Shown: positions 34,042 to 42,316 of the stretch, one piece after another
Layout: each line of letters begins with the position of its first letter
How positions within the stretch are numbered: the first letter of the stretch is position 1
Assembly (NCBI RefSeq): GCF_000757885.1
Contig: NZ_JQCR01000003.1
Location: 1,240,001 to 1,304,000, forward strand
DNA: 64,000 nt
DNA from: Paenibacillus wynnii
Lineage (GTDB): Bacteria > Bacillota > Bacilli > Paenibacillales > Paenibacillaceae
Reading direction: 5' to 3'
Notes under the pieces: model-generated
The model's database searches: none
What the model was told of the DNA's origin: nothing
The model's input: only the letters and a program-made list of their open reading frames with translations
Program-made: the position numbers and the translations under genes

Positions 34042-36342
34042 TCACTCTTCGATTTCAAGTTCTCCTGTATCTGCACTTTTGAGTACTAGCTTGGCTTCAA
34101 TTGGAGTTGAACCATCCTCGCCAGTAAACTTAAGCTTACCCGTACGCCCCTTAGAAATTAATGTCTTCACCTGAGCATCCGTCAACGTACGTCCATGGTT
34201 TTCTTTCCAAATTACAAATTTGCAGCCTTCTTTATAATGTGAGCAGCCATATCCTTTACGGCCCATAAATATCATTCCGCCACAGCCGGGACTCGGACAA
34301 TTACCGATGATGGTTGGACCTTGGTCTGAAGAGTCAGCGCTACTTCCCTGCTGGGTAGCAGTTCTCGTTGATGCTCCGCCAGCTTCACCCTCCGCTTTTC
34401 GCTTTCTTGGCGCAGCGGGTTTATCGGCAGCTTTACGTGTAGCAGCACCGCTACCTCCTTTACCTCCGGATTTTGTCGTGGGTGTCTCGCCTTCAAAGGA
34501 GGTTTTATCCGCCCGGGATTGCACACGCACTTTCTGGACAATCATGGAGGCGAACTTTTTCACATTCTCCATAAACTGCCCATCCGAAGCTGTCCCTCTG
34601 GAAATCTCATTCAGACGGCGTTCCCATTGGCCGGTCATCTCCGGAGAAGTCAGCAGCTCTATACCTGCGCCCCGAATGAGCTCGATTACCATTCGACCCT
34701 TTTGAGTGAGCGCGATTTTTTTACCCTGCATCTCTATGTAGCCCACGTTCTTTAGGCGCTCAATCGTGGCTGCACGTGTTGCCGGGGTACCCAGACCCGA
34801 ATCCTTCATGGCATCTCGAAGTTCCTCATCTTCAATCTGTTTACCAGCACTCTCCATCGCTTTCAGCAGAGTACCTTCTGTAAAGTGTTTGGGGGGCTGA
34901 GTGTCCTTCTCTTTTACAATAGCATCACTGCACAGGACATCCTCCGAGCGAAGGATTGAAAAAGGCTCATTAACCTCAATCTCCTCTTCCTCTTCGTCGT
35001 CCTTTGACTTGCCCTTGGCTGGCTTAGACTTGTCCTTCTTCTGATCTGCATAAATAACCTTCCAGCCTAGACTCAGCAATTCTTTAACCGTAGTTTTGAA
35101 CTTCTCGTCCTCAACCTCGGTAATTACTGTATGAACCTTATACTCTGCAGCCGGATAAAACTGGGATAGAAAGCGACGTACGATCAGATCATACAGCTTC
35201 TGCTCATCCGTGCTTAAACCCGAGGCTTTCCGATATGTAGGCAAAATTGCATGGTGATCCTCAACCTTCGAGGGATTGCAGATAAACTTGTTCCCTTTAT
35301 GCACCAGATTCCGGTTAGCACCTTTTACCCACTCGTCATATGCGGTACCCTGCAGCGCAGAGAGCGTCTTATGCATTTCGGGAATATTCTGCTCAGTCAC
35401 ATAGTTGGAATTCGTCCGCGGATACGAGATAACTTTGTGCTTCTCATAAAGCGCCTGCGCGATATCCAAGGTTTTCTTAGCTGAAAAAGCGTATTTGCCG
35501 TTCGCTTCCCGCTGCAATAATGTCAAATCGTACAGCTTGGTTGGATACTCCTTCGTATCCTTAACCTCATAGGAGGCAACTCTGCCCAGTTTTCCTTTAA
35601 CCTTAGCAGCTATGGCCTCAGCCTTGTCACCATCCGTTAATCGGTCTCCCTGCCACATGCCCTTGTAGGTCATTTCATTCTGTGTGAATTGGCCTTCCAC
35701 CTCAAAAAACTTAAGTGATGCGAAAGACTCAATGATCTTCTGACGGTCATAAATCAGCGCTAGCACGGGGGTTTGCACTCTGCCCACAGATAACAGCACA
35801 TTATGCTTGGTTGTAAAAGCACGCGATCCGTTCATTCCAATCAGCCAGTCGGCTTCACTGCGCGCTTTTGCAGCTTTGGTCAGATTCTCGTATTCCGAAC
35901 CGTCCTTCAGCTCCGCAAAGCCTTTGCGAATCGTCTCCGGGGTCAAATCCGAAATCCACAGCCGCTTAACCGGCTGCTCCAGTTGCAGATGTCGCTGAAT
36001 CAAGGAAAAGATATGCTGCCCTTCCCGCCCGGCATCACAAGAGTTCACCAACAGATCACTGCGTTTGGCTAACTCCCCTATAACTTTAAGCTGATCGATG
36101 GTTCTGGCATTCGGAATTAGCTTGAAGGCGTCGGGAATAATCGGCAAATCATTAATATTCCATTTCTTGTATTTAGCATCGTAAGCTTCCGGCTCCGCTA
36201 GTCCAACTAAGTGGCCGATAGCCCAAGTAATAATATACTGCTCCCCTTCTAGATAGGAACGGTGATTTTTAGCCTTCGGTTCTATTGCGGCGGCGATATT
36301 CCGCCCCATATCCGGTTTTTCCGCAATAATGAGTGTCTTCAA
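34042..36342 (-). CDS. topB: DNA topoisomerase III
   Basis: A type IA topoisomerase of about 766 residues. The TOPRIM domain starts TLIIAEKPDMGRNIAAAIEP with acidic DAGREGQ, and the active-site tyrosine is in VISYPRTNSNYV. The last 100 residues are the topoisomerase C-terminal repeat with CPSPGCGGMIFMGRKGYGC and a second CxxC-like half (HYKEGCKFVIW). An acidic insert (KSKDDEEEEEIEV) splits the central domain, and a Lys/Ala/Gly-rich linker precedes the C-terminal domain. TTG 36342 is the likely start, nine bases after AAGGAG. It decatenates DNA and resolves recombination intermediates. Confidence 0.95.
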   Translation of the reverse strand: MKTLIIAEKPDMGRNIAAAIEPKAKNHRSYLEGEQYIITWAIGHLVGLAEPEAYDAKYKKWNINDLPIIPDAFKLIPNARTIDQLKVIGELAKRSDLLVNSCDAGREGQHIFSLIQRHLQLEQPVKRLWISDLTPETIRKGFAELKDGSEYENLTKAAKARSEADWLIGMNGSRAFTTKHNVLLSVGRVQTPVLALIYDRQKIIESFASLKFFEVEGQFTQNEMTYKGMWQGDRLTDGDKAEAIAAKVKGKLGRVASYEVKDTKEYPTKLYDLTLLQREANGKYAFSAKKTLDIAQALYEKHKVISYPRTNSNYVTEQNIPEMHKTLSALQGTAYDEWVKGANRNLVHKGNKFICNPSKVEDHHAILPTYRKASGLSTDEQKLYDLIVRRFLSQFYPAAEYKVHTVITEVEDEKFKTTVKELLSLGWKVIYADQKKDKSKPAKGKSKDDEEEEEIEVNEPFSILRSEDVLCSDAIVKEKDTQPPKHFTEGTLLKAMESAGKQIEDEELRDAMKDSGLGTPATRAATIERLKNVGYIEMQGKKIALTQKGRMVIELIRGAGIELLTSPEMTGQWERRLNEISRGTASDGQFMENVKKFASMIVQKVRVQSRADKTSFEGETPTTKSGGKGGSGAATRKAADKPAAPRKRKAEGEAGGASTRTATQQGSSADSSDQGPTIIGNCPSPGCGGMIFMGRKGYGCSHYKEGCKFVIWKENHGRTLTDAQVKTLISKGRTGKLKFTGEDGSTPIEAKLVLKSADTGELEIEE

Positions 36343-36544
36343 AAACAATCGCTCCTTACCTTTATCGTTCTCTACTCCAAATACGTCCAGTAGTCTATTA
36401 TACCATCAACTCTACTTTTTTTAACGTATTCCTTGGAAGGTTCGGATTTGCTCAGCTATAAAAATTACTTCGGATCAAGAACACAGGACAAAAGATATGG
36501 GCATATGTTACTGTTATAAACCACTTGGGAGGTAATAATATCTT

Positions 36545-36895
36545 ATGTCTTATCAAATGAATGCTAATCATGTCGCAACACCAACCCTTATACAGACTGT
36601 CCAAAATTGCGCGGTAACCTGCGAACAAATGGTGACACACCTGCTTCACATGTCCGATGTCCACAACCGGGTGATGCAGATTCAGCTGTTAAGAGATTGC
36701 GTTACTATTTGCGATACAATGGTCTGTTATTTAGCAAGACATAGTCCGTTTGCACAATCACTTGCCAACTTCTGTGCATGTGTGTGTGATGTATGCGGGA
36801 AAGAGTGTGCAAGATTTCCTGACCCGGAATCCCAACATTGCAGCAGAGTTTGCTTTCATTGTGCTCAAGAATGCCGCATGTTCGCTGCTTCATAG
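36545..36895 (+). CDS. Four-helix bundle copper-binding protein (DUF326)
   Basis: The 116-residue cytoplasmic protein has 16 cysteines placed on helices, as in the Csp/DUF326 copper storage family: NCAVTCEQMV, RDCVTICDTMVCYLARH, NFCACVCDVCGKEC and CSRVCFHCAQECRMF. These bind Cu(I) inside a four-helix bundle. There is no signal peptide, so it is of the cytosolic (Csp3-like) or short DUF326 type. GGGAGGTAAT precedes the ATG. It faces proS tail to tail. No copper exporter or regulator is adjacent. Confidence 0.88.
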   Translation: MSYQMNANHVATPTLIQTVQNCAVTCEQMVTHLLHMSDVHNRVMQIQLLRDCVTICDTMVCYLARHSPFAQSLANFCACVCDVCGKECARFPDPESQHCSRVCFHCAQECRMFAAS

Positions 36896-36961
36896 AATAT
36901 ATACCGTCATACTTAACCGGCTCCTGTTAATTTACTTCATAACAAGCATAACTCTCAACGC

Positions 36962-38680
36962 TTATAGCGAGGTGGGTTGTGCTTGTGCTTTAATACGTGC
37001 AATGGCCTCAGCAATTCCAATACTTGCTTTAACGTTCGTTCTCCGTTCGATAATTTCAACCTGTCCATCTGAAGCATCCTTACCTACCACAATGGTTAAT
37101 GGGATACCGATAAGGCTGGAATCCTTAAATTTGACACCAGGACGCTCGTCCCGCTCATCCAACAGTGTCTCAATTCCCAATTGGTTAAGCTGCTTATAGA
37201 GGGCTTCGGCCAGCTCCACCTGATCATTATCCTTGCCAGACATAAGTAAAATATGAACCTGGTAAGGTGCAACCGCTGCTGGCCAAACGATGCCATGCTC
37301 ATCGTAATTTTGTTCTACAATAGCAGCTAGCATTCTTGATATTCCGATGCCATAACACCCCATGATCATGTGCTGGTTCCGTCCTGTTGTATCCAGATAG
37401 GTGGCTCCAAGCTTCTTACTGTATCGGGTTCCAAGCTTAAATACATGTCCAATCTCAATCCCCTGATGAAATTTGAGCGTTCCTTCTTCACAGTGAGGGC
37501 AAGCTTCTCCTTCTGTAACATTACGGAAGTCGCCAACACTAGTTAATGGAAAGTCTCTGCCTGGAACGACATTACGAACATGATAATCCAATTCTCCTGC
37601 GCCAGCTATACCCAGTGTCATTTCAGCGACTGCCGTATCTACCAGTATAGTTATTTCAAGCCCAATTGGACCCACAAACCCGCTCTCCACACCAGCTACA
37701 TCCTGCACACTCTCATGGTCTGCCAAACTGATCTCAGTAGCCCCAATGTGTTTCCTTACCTTAATTTCATTTACCTCATGATCCCCTCTTACTAGAACTG
37801 CAAGCAGCTTGCCATCGCCTTGATAGATGAGTGTTTTAATAATTTGCTCCGGCATAATATCTAACGTATGCACCAGTTGGTTAATAGTACGGATCCCTGG
37901 TGTATGAAACTTTTCTATAGCTTGTACATTGACTTCTTGATTTAATTTAGCATTTTCAATGCGCACTTCAGCCTGTTCCAAGTTGGCAGCATAATCACAG
38001 GTAGAACACGCAGCAATGGTATCCTCTCCAATATCCGTCAGTGCCATAAATTCATGGCTGCCGCCTTCCCCGCCTATGGTGCCAGAGTCTGCATGGACTG
38101 CTCGAAATTGTATGGCACAGCGGCTGAAGACCCGATGATACGCATTGAACATGGTCCAATACGATTGGTTTAGACCTTCAGAGCCTGTATCAAACGAGTA
38201 GGCATCCTTCATTAAAAACTCTCGGCCCCGTAGTAGACCTGAGCGCGGACGGCGTTCGTCACGGAATTTGGTTTGAATCTGATAGACGGTGAGTGGAAGT
38301 CTTCGATAAGAGCTAATCTCGTTACGAACGAGTGCAGTCACGATTTCTTCGTGTGTTGGACCCAGCACAAAATCCCGCTCATGCCGATCCTGCAGCTTCA
38401 TCAGCTCCTTACCGTATTGGTCATAACGCTCGGATTCTTTCCACAGCTCTGCAGGCTGCATGGAAGGCATTAATACCTCTTGGGCACCTGTAACATCCAT
38501 CTCTTCCCGCACGATGTTCTCTATTTTATGAAGAACTCGTCTTCCGAGCGGCAGATAAGTATATATGCCTGCTGCCAATTGCCGAATAAAGCCTGCACGA
38601 AGCAGCAGTTGATGGCTCATAGTTTCCGCTTCTGCTGGTGCTTCTCGCAGTGTTGATAATAACAGCTTACTTTGCCGCAT
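36962..38680 (-). CDS. proS: Prolyl-tRNA synthetase
   Basis: A class II synthetase of 572 residues of the bacterial (long) type, including the editing insertion in the middle (residues about 225-400, IKTLIYQGDGKLLAVLVRGD). Motif 2 is TKFRDERRPRSGLLRGREFL, motif 1 is near LPLGRRVLHKIENIVREEMD, and motif 3 is MGCYGIGISRMLAAIVEQ. The C-terminal anticodon-binding domain ends in RRTNVKASIGIAEA. A T-box leader precedes the gene, so expression rises when uncharged tRNA-Pro accumulates. Confidence 0.97.
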   Translation of the reverse strand: MRQSKLLLSTLREAPAEAETMSHQLLLRAGFIRQLAAGIYTYLPLGRRVLHKIENIVREEMDVTGAQEVLMPSMQPAELWKESERYDQYGKELMKLQDRHERDFVLGPTHEEIVTALVRNEISSYRRLPLTVYQIQTKFRDERRPRSGLLRGREFLMKDAYSFDTGSEGLNQSYWTMFNAYHRVFSRCAIQFRAVHADSGTIGGEGGSHEFMALTDIGEDTIAACSTCDYAANLEQAEVRIENAKLNQEVNVQAIEKFHTPGIRTINQLVHTLDIMPEQIIKTLIYQGDGKLLAVLVRGDHEVNEIKVRKHIGATEISLADHESVQDVAGVESGFVGPIGLEITILVDTAVAEMTLGIAGAGELDYHVRNVVPGRDFPLTSVGDFRNVTEGEACPHCEEGTLKFHQGIEIGHVFKLGTRYSKKLGATYLDTTGRNQHMIMGCYGIGISRMLAAIVEQNYDEHGIVWPAAVAPYQVHILLMSGKDNDQVELAEALYKQLNQLGIETLLDERDERPGVKFKDSSLIGIPLTIVVGKDASDGQVEIIERRTNVKASIGIAEAIARIKAQAQPTSL

Positions 38681-38731
38681 GTTGGTAACCCCCTAATTAT
38701 TAAGAGCTTCTAAGCCTAAAAAACACAAAAA

Positions 38732-38950
38732 GACACATTCGCCAGGGACGAATGTGTCGTGATACCACCCTTATTTAACCGCCTATATTAGAGCCTAGAC
38801 AGTCCTCTATACGGATAACGGCCGTTTCCGGCAGCGGATTTAACTTCTATCGCTACAGCTACCAGTGGCAGGATACAATTCATTCGTACGGGGAACCTTT
38901 CAGCCGGTGAATTCCCTCTCTGTTCTAACGAGACTAGAACTGTAAATCCA
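38732..38950 (-). promoter_or_regulatory. T-box riboswitch upstream of proS
   Basis: On the minus strand the leader ends in the T-box consensus GGGTGGTATCACG (38758-38770). A perfect 10-bp terminator stem (38732-38741 with 38749-38758) and a T-run at 38727-38731 follow. Upstream, about 38890-38950 holds a stem region with AGAGAG and paired GGGAA/TTCCC. The T-box sequence overlaps the 5' arm of the terminator, the basis of antitermination by uncharged tRNA. I could not fix the specifier triplet with confidence. A proline codon such as CCG in the TTCACCGGCTGAA loop is a candidate. Confidence 0.9.
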
Positions 38951-39033
38951 TGGTCAAAGCTTTTGTCTTATCCAGATGTTTTATAATTTACCTGATTATA
39001 ACGATTACGTCAAGCATACCCTTTGATCAACAA

Positions 39034-39075
39034 AACAACCGTCACCACAACAAATTCGATGTGGTGACGGTTGTT
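39034..39075 (-). terminator. Terminator after gltD
   Basis: A 16-bp perfect stem (39034-39049 with 39060-39075, AACAACCGTCACCACA) is followed on the minus strand by TTTG. It separates gltD from the proS leader. Confidence 0.85.
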
Positions 39076-39095
39076 AATATGTTCATTCGTATTAT

Positions 39096-40583
39096 TTACA
39101 CTAATACAGTAGAGCCCATCAGGAATTTATCCACTTCACGGGCTGCTTCGCGTCCTTCGTTAATTGCCCATACCACGAGGCTTTGCCCACGGCGCATATC
39201 ACCGGCAGCAAATACTTTGTCCACATTAGTATTGAACTTGCCATAACGGGCTTTCACATTGGTACGGCGATCTGTAGCCAAGTTCAATTCTTCAATAATA
39301 TTCTGCTCCGGTCCGTCAAAGCCAATGGCAATCAATGCCAGTTGAGCAGGGTAAACTGCCTCTGTACCCGGAACCGGCTGATAAATTTTACGACCTGTCT
39401 CATCCACCATCCGGTGGATTTGCACGGTATGAAGCTCTTTCAAGTTACCTTCTTCATCGCCAACGAATTTAGTCGTCATGATGGAGAATTCACGAGGATC
39501 ATCGCCGAACAATGCTTTGGCTTCCTGCTGTGCATAGTCAAGTGTATACACGTTCGGGAATTGCGGCCAAGGGTTAGCGATTGGATCACGCTCAAGCGGT
39601 GCTTTGTCATGTGTACCGAATTGAGTAATACTGCTGCATCCATGACGAAGCGCCGTTGCCACACAGTCAGAACCTGTATCGCCACCACCCAGAACAATGA
39701 CATCCTTATCCCCAGCGGATACATAGTTGCCATCTTCGAGATTAGAGTCCAAATAACTCTTGATGGTTCCGTACAGGTAATCCATGGCGTACATTACACC
39801 TTTAAGCTCACTGCCTTCAATATTAAAGCGGCGTGCTTTGGTAGCTCCACCACACAGAACAACAGCATCATATTCATCCACCAATTGTTGTGCCGGTATA
39901 TCCTTACCGATCTCTGTGTTCACTACAAACTGAACACCTTCCGCAGCCAGCAGATCGACGCGGCGCTGAACTACACGCTTGTCCAGCTTCATCGTCGGGA
40001 TTCCGTAGGTCAACAATCCGCCGATACGGTCACTGCGTTCAAACACAGTTACGGTATGTCCAGCTTTATTCAATTGTGCGGCAGCCGCAAGACCAGCAGG
40101 ACCGGAGCCTACGATGGCAACCGTTTTCCCGGTACGTTTCTCAGGAGGGTTAGGGACAACCCAGCCTTCTTCAAAACCTTTATCAATAATCGCCAGCTCA
40201 ATAGTCTTAATTGTAACTGGCTGACCAATCAAACCTACAGTACAAGAACCCTCACAAGGTGCCGGGCAAATACTTCCTGTAAACTCAGGGAAATTGTTAG
40301 TTTTATGCAAGCGCTCCAGTGCTTCTTTCCATAATCCACGGTATACCAAGTTGTTCCATTCAGGAATCAGATTGTGTACCGGACACCCGGAGGTTCCTCC
40401 ATCCATATCAATACCGGTATGACAGTACGGTGTCCCGCAATCCATACAGCGAGCACCTTGCGTACGAAGCTCTTCTTCAGACAAATGATGGTGGAACTCT
40501 TCCCAGTCCTTAACCCGTTGCTCAGGCTCGCGGTCACCCGGGAGCTGACGTTTATACTCCATAAACCCTGTTGGTGTAGACAT
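39096..40583 (-). CDS. gltD: Glutamate synthase (NADPH) small subunit
   Basis: The 495-residue flavoprotein passes electrons from NADPH to the large subunit. The N-terminal iron-sulfur region has RCMDCGTPYCHTG, GTSGCPVHN and SICPAPCEGSCTV. The FAD dinucleotide fold is VGSGPAGLAAAAQLNKAGH and the NADPH fold is LGGGDTGSDCVATAL. ATG 40583 is preferred, behind GGGGGA, over 40613. The large-subunit gene (gltA/gltB) is not adjacent and is not in the window, so it must lie elsewhere or the protein works with another partner. Confidence 0.93.
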   Translation of the reverse strand: MSTPTGFMEYKRQLPGDREPEQRVKDWEEFHHHLSEEELRTQGARCMDCGTPYCHTGIDMDGGTSGCPVHNLIPEWNNLVYRGLWKEALERLHKTNNFPEFTGSICPAPCEGSCTVGLIGQPVTIKTIELAIIDKGFEEGWVVPNPPEKRTGKTVAIVGSGPAGLAAAAQLNKAGHTVTVFERSDRIGGLLTYGIPTMKLDKRVVQRRVDLLAAEGVQFVVNTEIGKDIPAQQLVDEYDAVVLCGGATKARRFNIEGSELKGVMYAMDYLYGTIKSYLDSNLEDGNYVSAGDKDVIVLGGGDTGSDCVATALRHGCSSITQFGTHDKAPLERDPIANPWPQFPNVYTLDYAQQEAKALFGDDPREFSIMTTKFVGDEEGNLKELHTVQIHRMVDETGRKIYQPVPGTEAVYPAQLALIAIGFDGPEQNIIEELNLATDRRTNVKARYGKFNTNVDKVFAAGDMRRGQSLVVWAINEGREAAREVDKFLMGSTVLV

Positions 40584-40817
40584 ATTTACGTTTCCCCCAT
40601 CCGTTCTCTTCATGTAAATTTATAGTACATTGTAACCTGTTGCGATATTTGTTAGGTTCATAAATAACGCAAGTGTTGTCCTGTACATTCTGTTGTATAG
40701 CGACACATACTTCTAATTTTAATTATAGTAGCATTCATCACTTTTGCACAGTAATGGATTAATTTGCTGATTATTTGTACTATTTCACACGTTGTGTCAG
40801 AGAAAGCGTTTTATTAT

Positions 40818-41309
40818 CTATTCCGTACGTTCATATACAAGAAATTGGTAATCATACGGATTTTTATCGTCGCGAATGCCCTTGATATTAGAAACTTCTT
40901 TCCATAGACTCCAGTCAACATTCGGAAAATAGGTATCCCCATCAAAAGCCTCATCGATCCGAGTAACGATCAGCTTGTCGGCATAAGGCAGCATCATTCG
41001 GTATATCTCCGAACCCCCGATAACCATCAATTCATCGGGTTTCTGCCCTTCGTTAATAGCTTCCTCTACCGTGTGTACAACCTCGGCACCCTCAGGGTTA
41101 AAGCTGGTATCCCGGGTCATGACCAGACTAGTTCTGTCTTTCAGCGGTTTACCTCCGAGTGAGTCCCAGGTTTTGCGTCCCATCAGCATTCTTTTGCCCA
41201 GCGTCTCCGCCTTGAAAAAAGCAAAATCCCGCGGCAGATGCCAAGGCATATCATTGTCCTTACCGATTACACCATTTGAGCCCATGGCCCAAATCATACT
41301 AATGCTCAT
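40818..41309 (-). CDS. dfrA: Dihydrofolate reductase
   Basis: The 163-residue enzyme reduces dihydrofolate to tetrahydrofolate with NADPH. The N-terminal active-site loop is WAMGSNGVIGKDNDMPWHLP, including the acidic residue of the substrate pocket region. The NADPH sites are MLMGRKTWDSLG and MVIGGSEIYRMMLPYADK. It follows thyA by 18 bases, the usual thyA-dfrA pair, because thymidylate synthase consumes methylene-tetrahydrofolate and produces dihydrofolate. ATG 41309 and ATG 41297 are both in frame, and the first is preferred. Confidence 0.95.
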   Translation of the reverse strand: MSISMIWAMGSNGVIGKDNDMPWHLPRDFAFFKAETLGKRMLMGRKTWDSLGGKPLKDRTSLVMTRDTSFNPEGAEVVHTVEEAINEGQKPDELMVIGGSEIYRMMLPYADKLIVTRIDEAFDGDTYFPNVDWSLWKEVSNIKGIRDDKNPYDYQFLVYERTE

Positions 41310-41327
41310 AGTACCTCGCCTCCCCTG

Positions 41328-42122
41328 TTAAATAGCTACCGGTGCTTTAATACCTGGATGGAAGACATAATCGGTGAACTCAAAGTCATCAAACGTATAA
41401 TCAAAAATACTCTCCGGTTTTCTACGGATCATTAACTTCGGCAGTTCGTACGGTTCTCTAGCCAATTGAGTCGCTACTTGCTCCAGATGATTGGTGTAAA
41501 TATGCACATCTCCTCCGGACCAGATAAACTCACCCACTTCAAGACCGGTCTGCTGAGCGACCATATGAGTCAAGAGTGCATAGCTGGCAATGTTAAATGG
41601 CAACCCCAGAAAAGTATCAACTGAACGCATTGTTAACATGCAGGACAGCTTACCATCCGCTACATAGAACTGAAATACAAAGTGACATGGAGGCAGCTTC
41701 ATATTTTCAATTTCACCCACATTCCAGGCACTTACAATATGCCGGCGCGAATCCGGGTTATTCTTAATGGCTTCAATAACATTCGAGATTTGGTCAATAT
41801 GGCGCCCGTCTGCGCTTTCCCAAGCCCGCCACTGTGAGCCGTATACCGGTCCCAGCTCTCCGTTCTCATCGGCCCATTCATCCCAAATGGAAACACCGTT
41901 GGCCTTAAGGTAAGCCGTATTGGTCTCACCCTTCAGAAACCATAACAATTCATGAACAACCGATTTCAAATGAATACGTTTTGTTGTCATGAGAGGAAAA
42001 CCCTTAGCCAAGTCAAACCTTAGCTGACGGCCGAACACGGATATTGTACCTGTTCCTGTACGGTCGCTTTTTGCAGTGCCGTGATCCAGTACATCCTGGA
42101 GTAATTCTAAATATTTGCGCAA
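41328..42122 (-). CDS. thyA: Thymidylate synthase (ThyA type)
   Basis: The 264-residue enzyme methylates dUMP to dTMP using methylene-tetrahydrofolate, at the length of the short (E. coli-like) ThyA group. Signatures are DRTGTGTISVFGRQLRFDL, the active-site cysteine in MKLPPCHFVFQFYV, the RSVDTFLGLPFNIASYALL folate-dUMP loop, and GGDVHIYTNHLEQV. It is the first gene of the thyA-dfrA unit, with the divergent region 42123-42230 upstream. Confidence 0.97.
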   Translation of the reverse strand: MRKYLELLQDVLDHGTAKSDRTGTGTISVFGRQLRFDLAKGFPLMTTKRIHLKSVVHELLWFLKGETNTAYLKANGVSIWDEWADENGELGPVYGSQWRAWESADGRHIDQISNVIEAIKNNPDSRRHIVSAWNVGEIENMKLPPCHFVFQFYVADGKLSCMLTMRSVDTFLGLPFNIASYALLTHMVAQQTGLEVGEFIWSGGDVHIYTNHLEQVATQLAREPYELPKLMIRRKPESIFDYTFDDFEFTDYVFHPGIKAPVAI

Positions 42123-42232
42123 CTGACAACGCCCCTCTATCCTTTTTTTCTTTTATTAGTTTACCATGACCCTGCCACCCTTGTAACTTGCAAAACTATA
42201 GAAATCGGCAAAAAGAACCTCATGGACATGAA

Positions 42233-42278
42233 AAACCCGGAGGACTACCCCCTCCTTAGAGGTTGTTCTTCCGGGTTT
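42233..42278. terminator. Terminator between thyA and the ABC permease gene
   Basis: AAACCCGG (42233-42240) pairs with CCGGGTTT (42271-42278), and extra inner pairing extends the stem. T-runs occur on both sides (TTTTT on the minus strand after the stem, CTTTTT on the plus strand). It ends the ABC transporter operon on the minus strand. Confidence 0.8.
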
Positions 42279-42316
42279 CTTTTTAATTCATGCGTTATAC
42301 TCATACCTTCTTGAAT

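Noticed and set aside
39183..40334. Long plus-strand frame of 383 residues opposite gltD
   Set aside because: It lies fully inside gltD on the other strand, has no start signal and no family-like sequence. The minus-strand product is clearly GltD.
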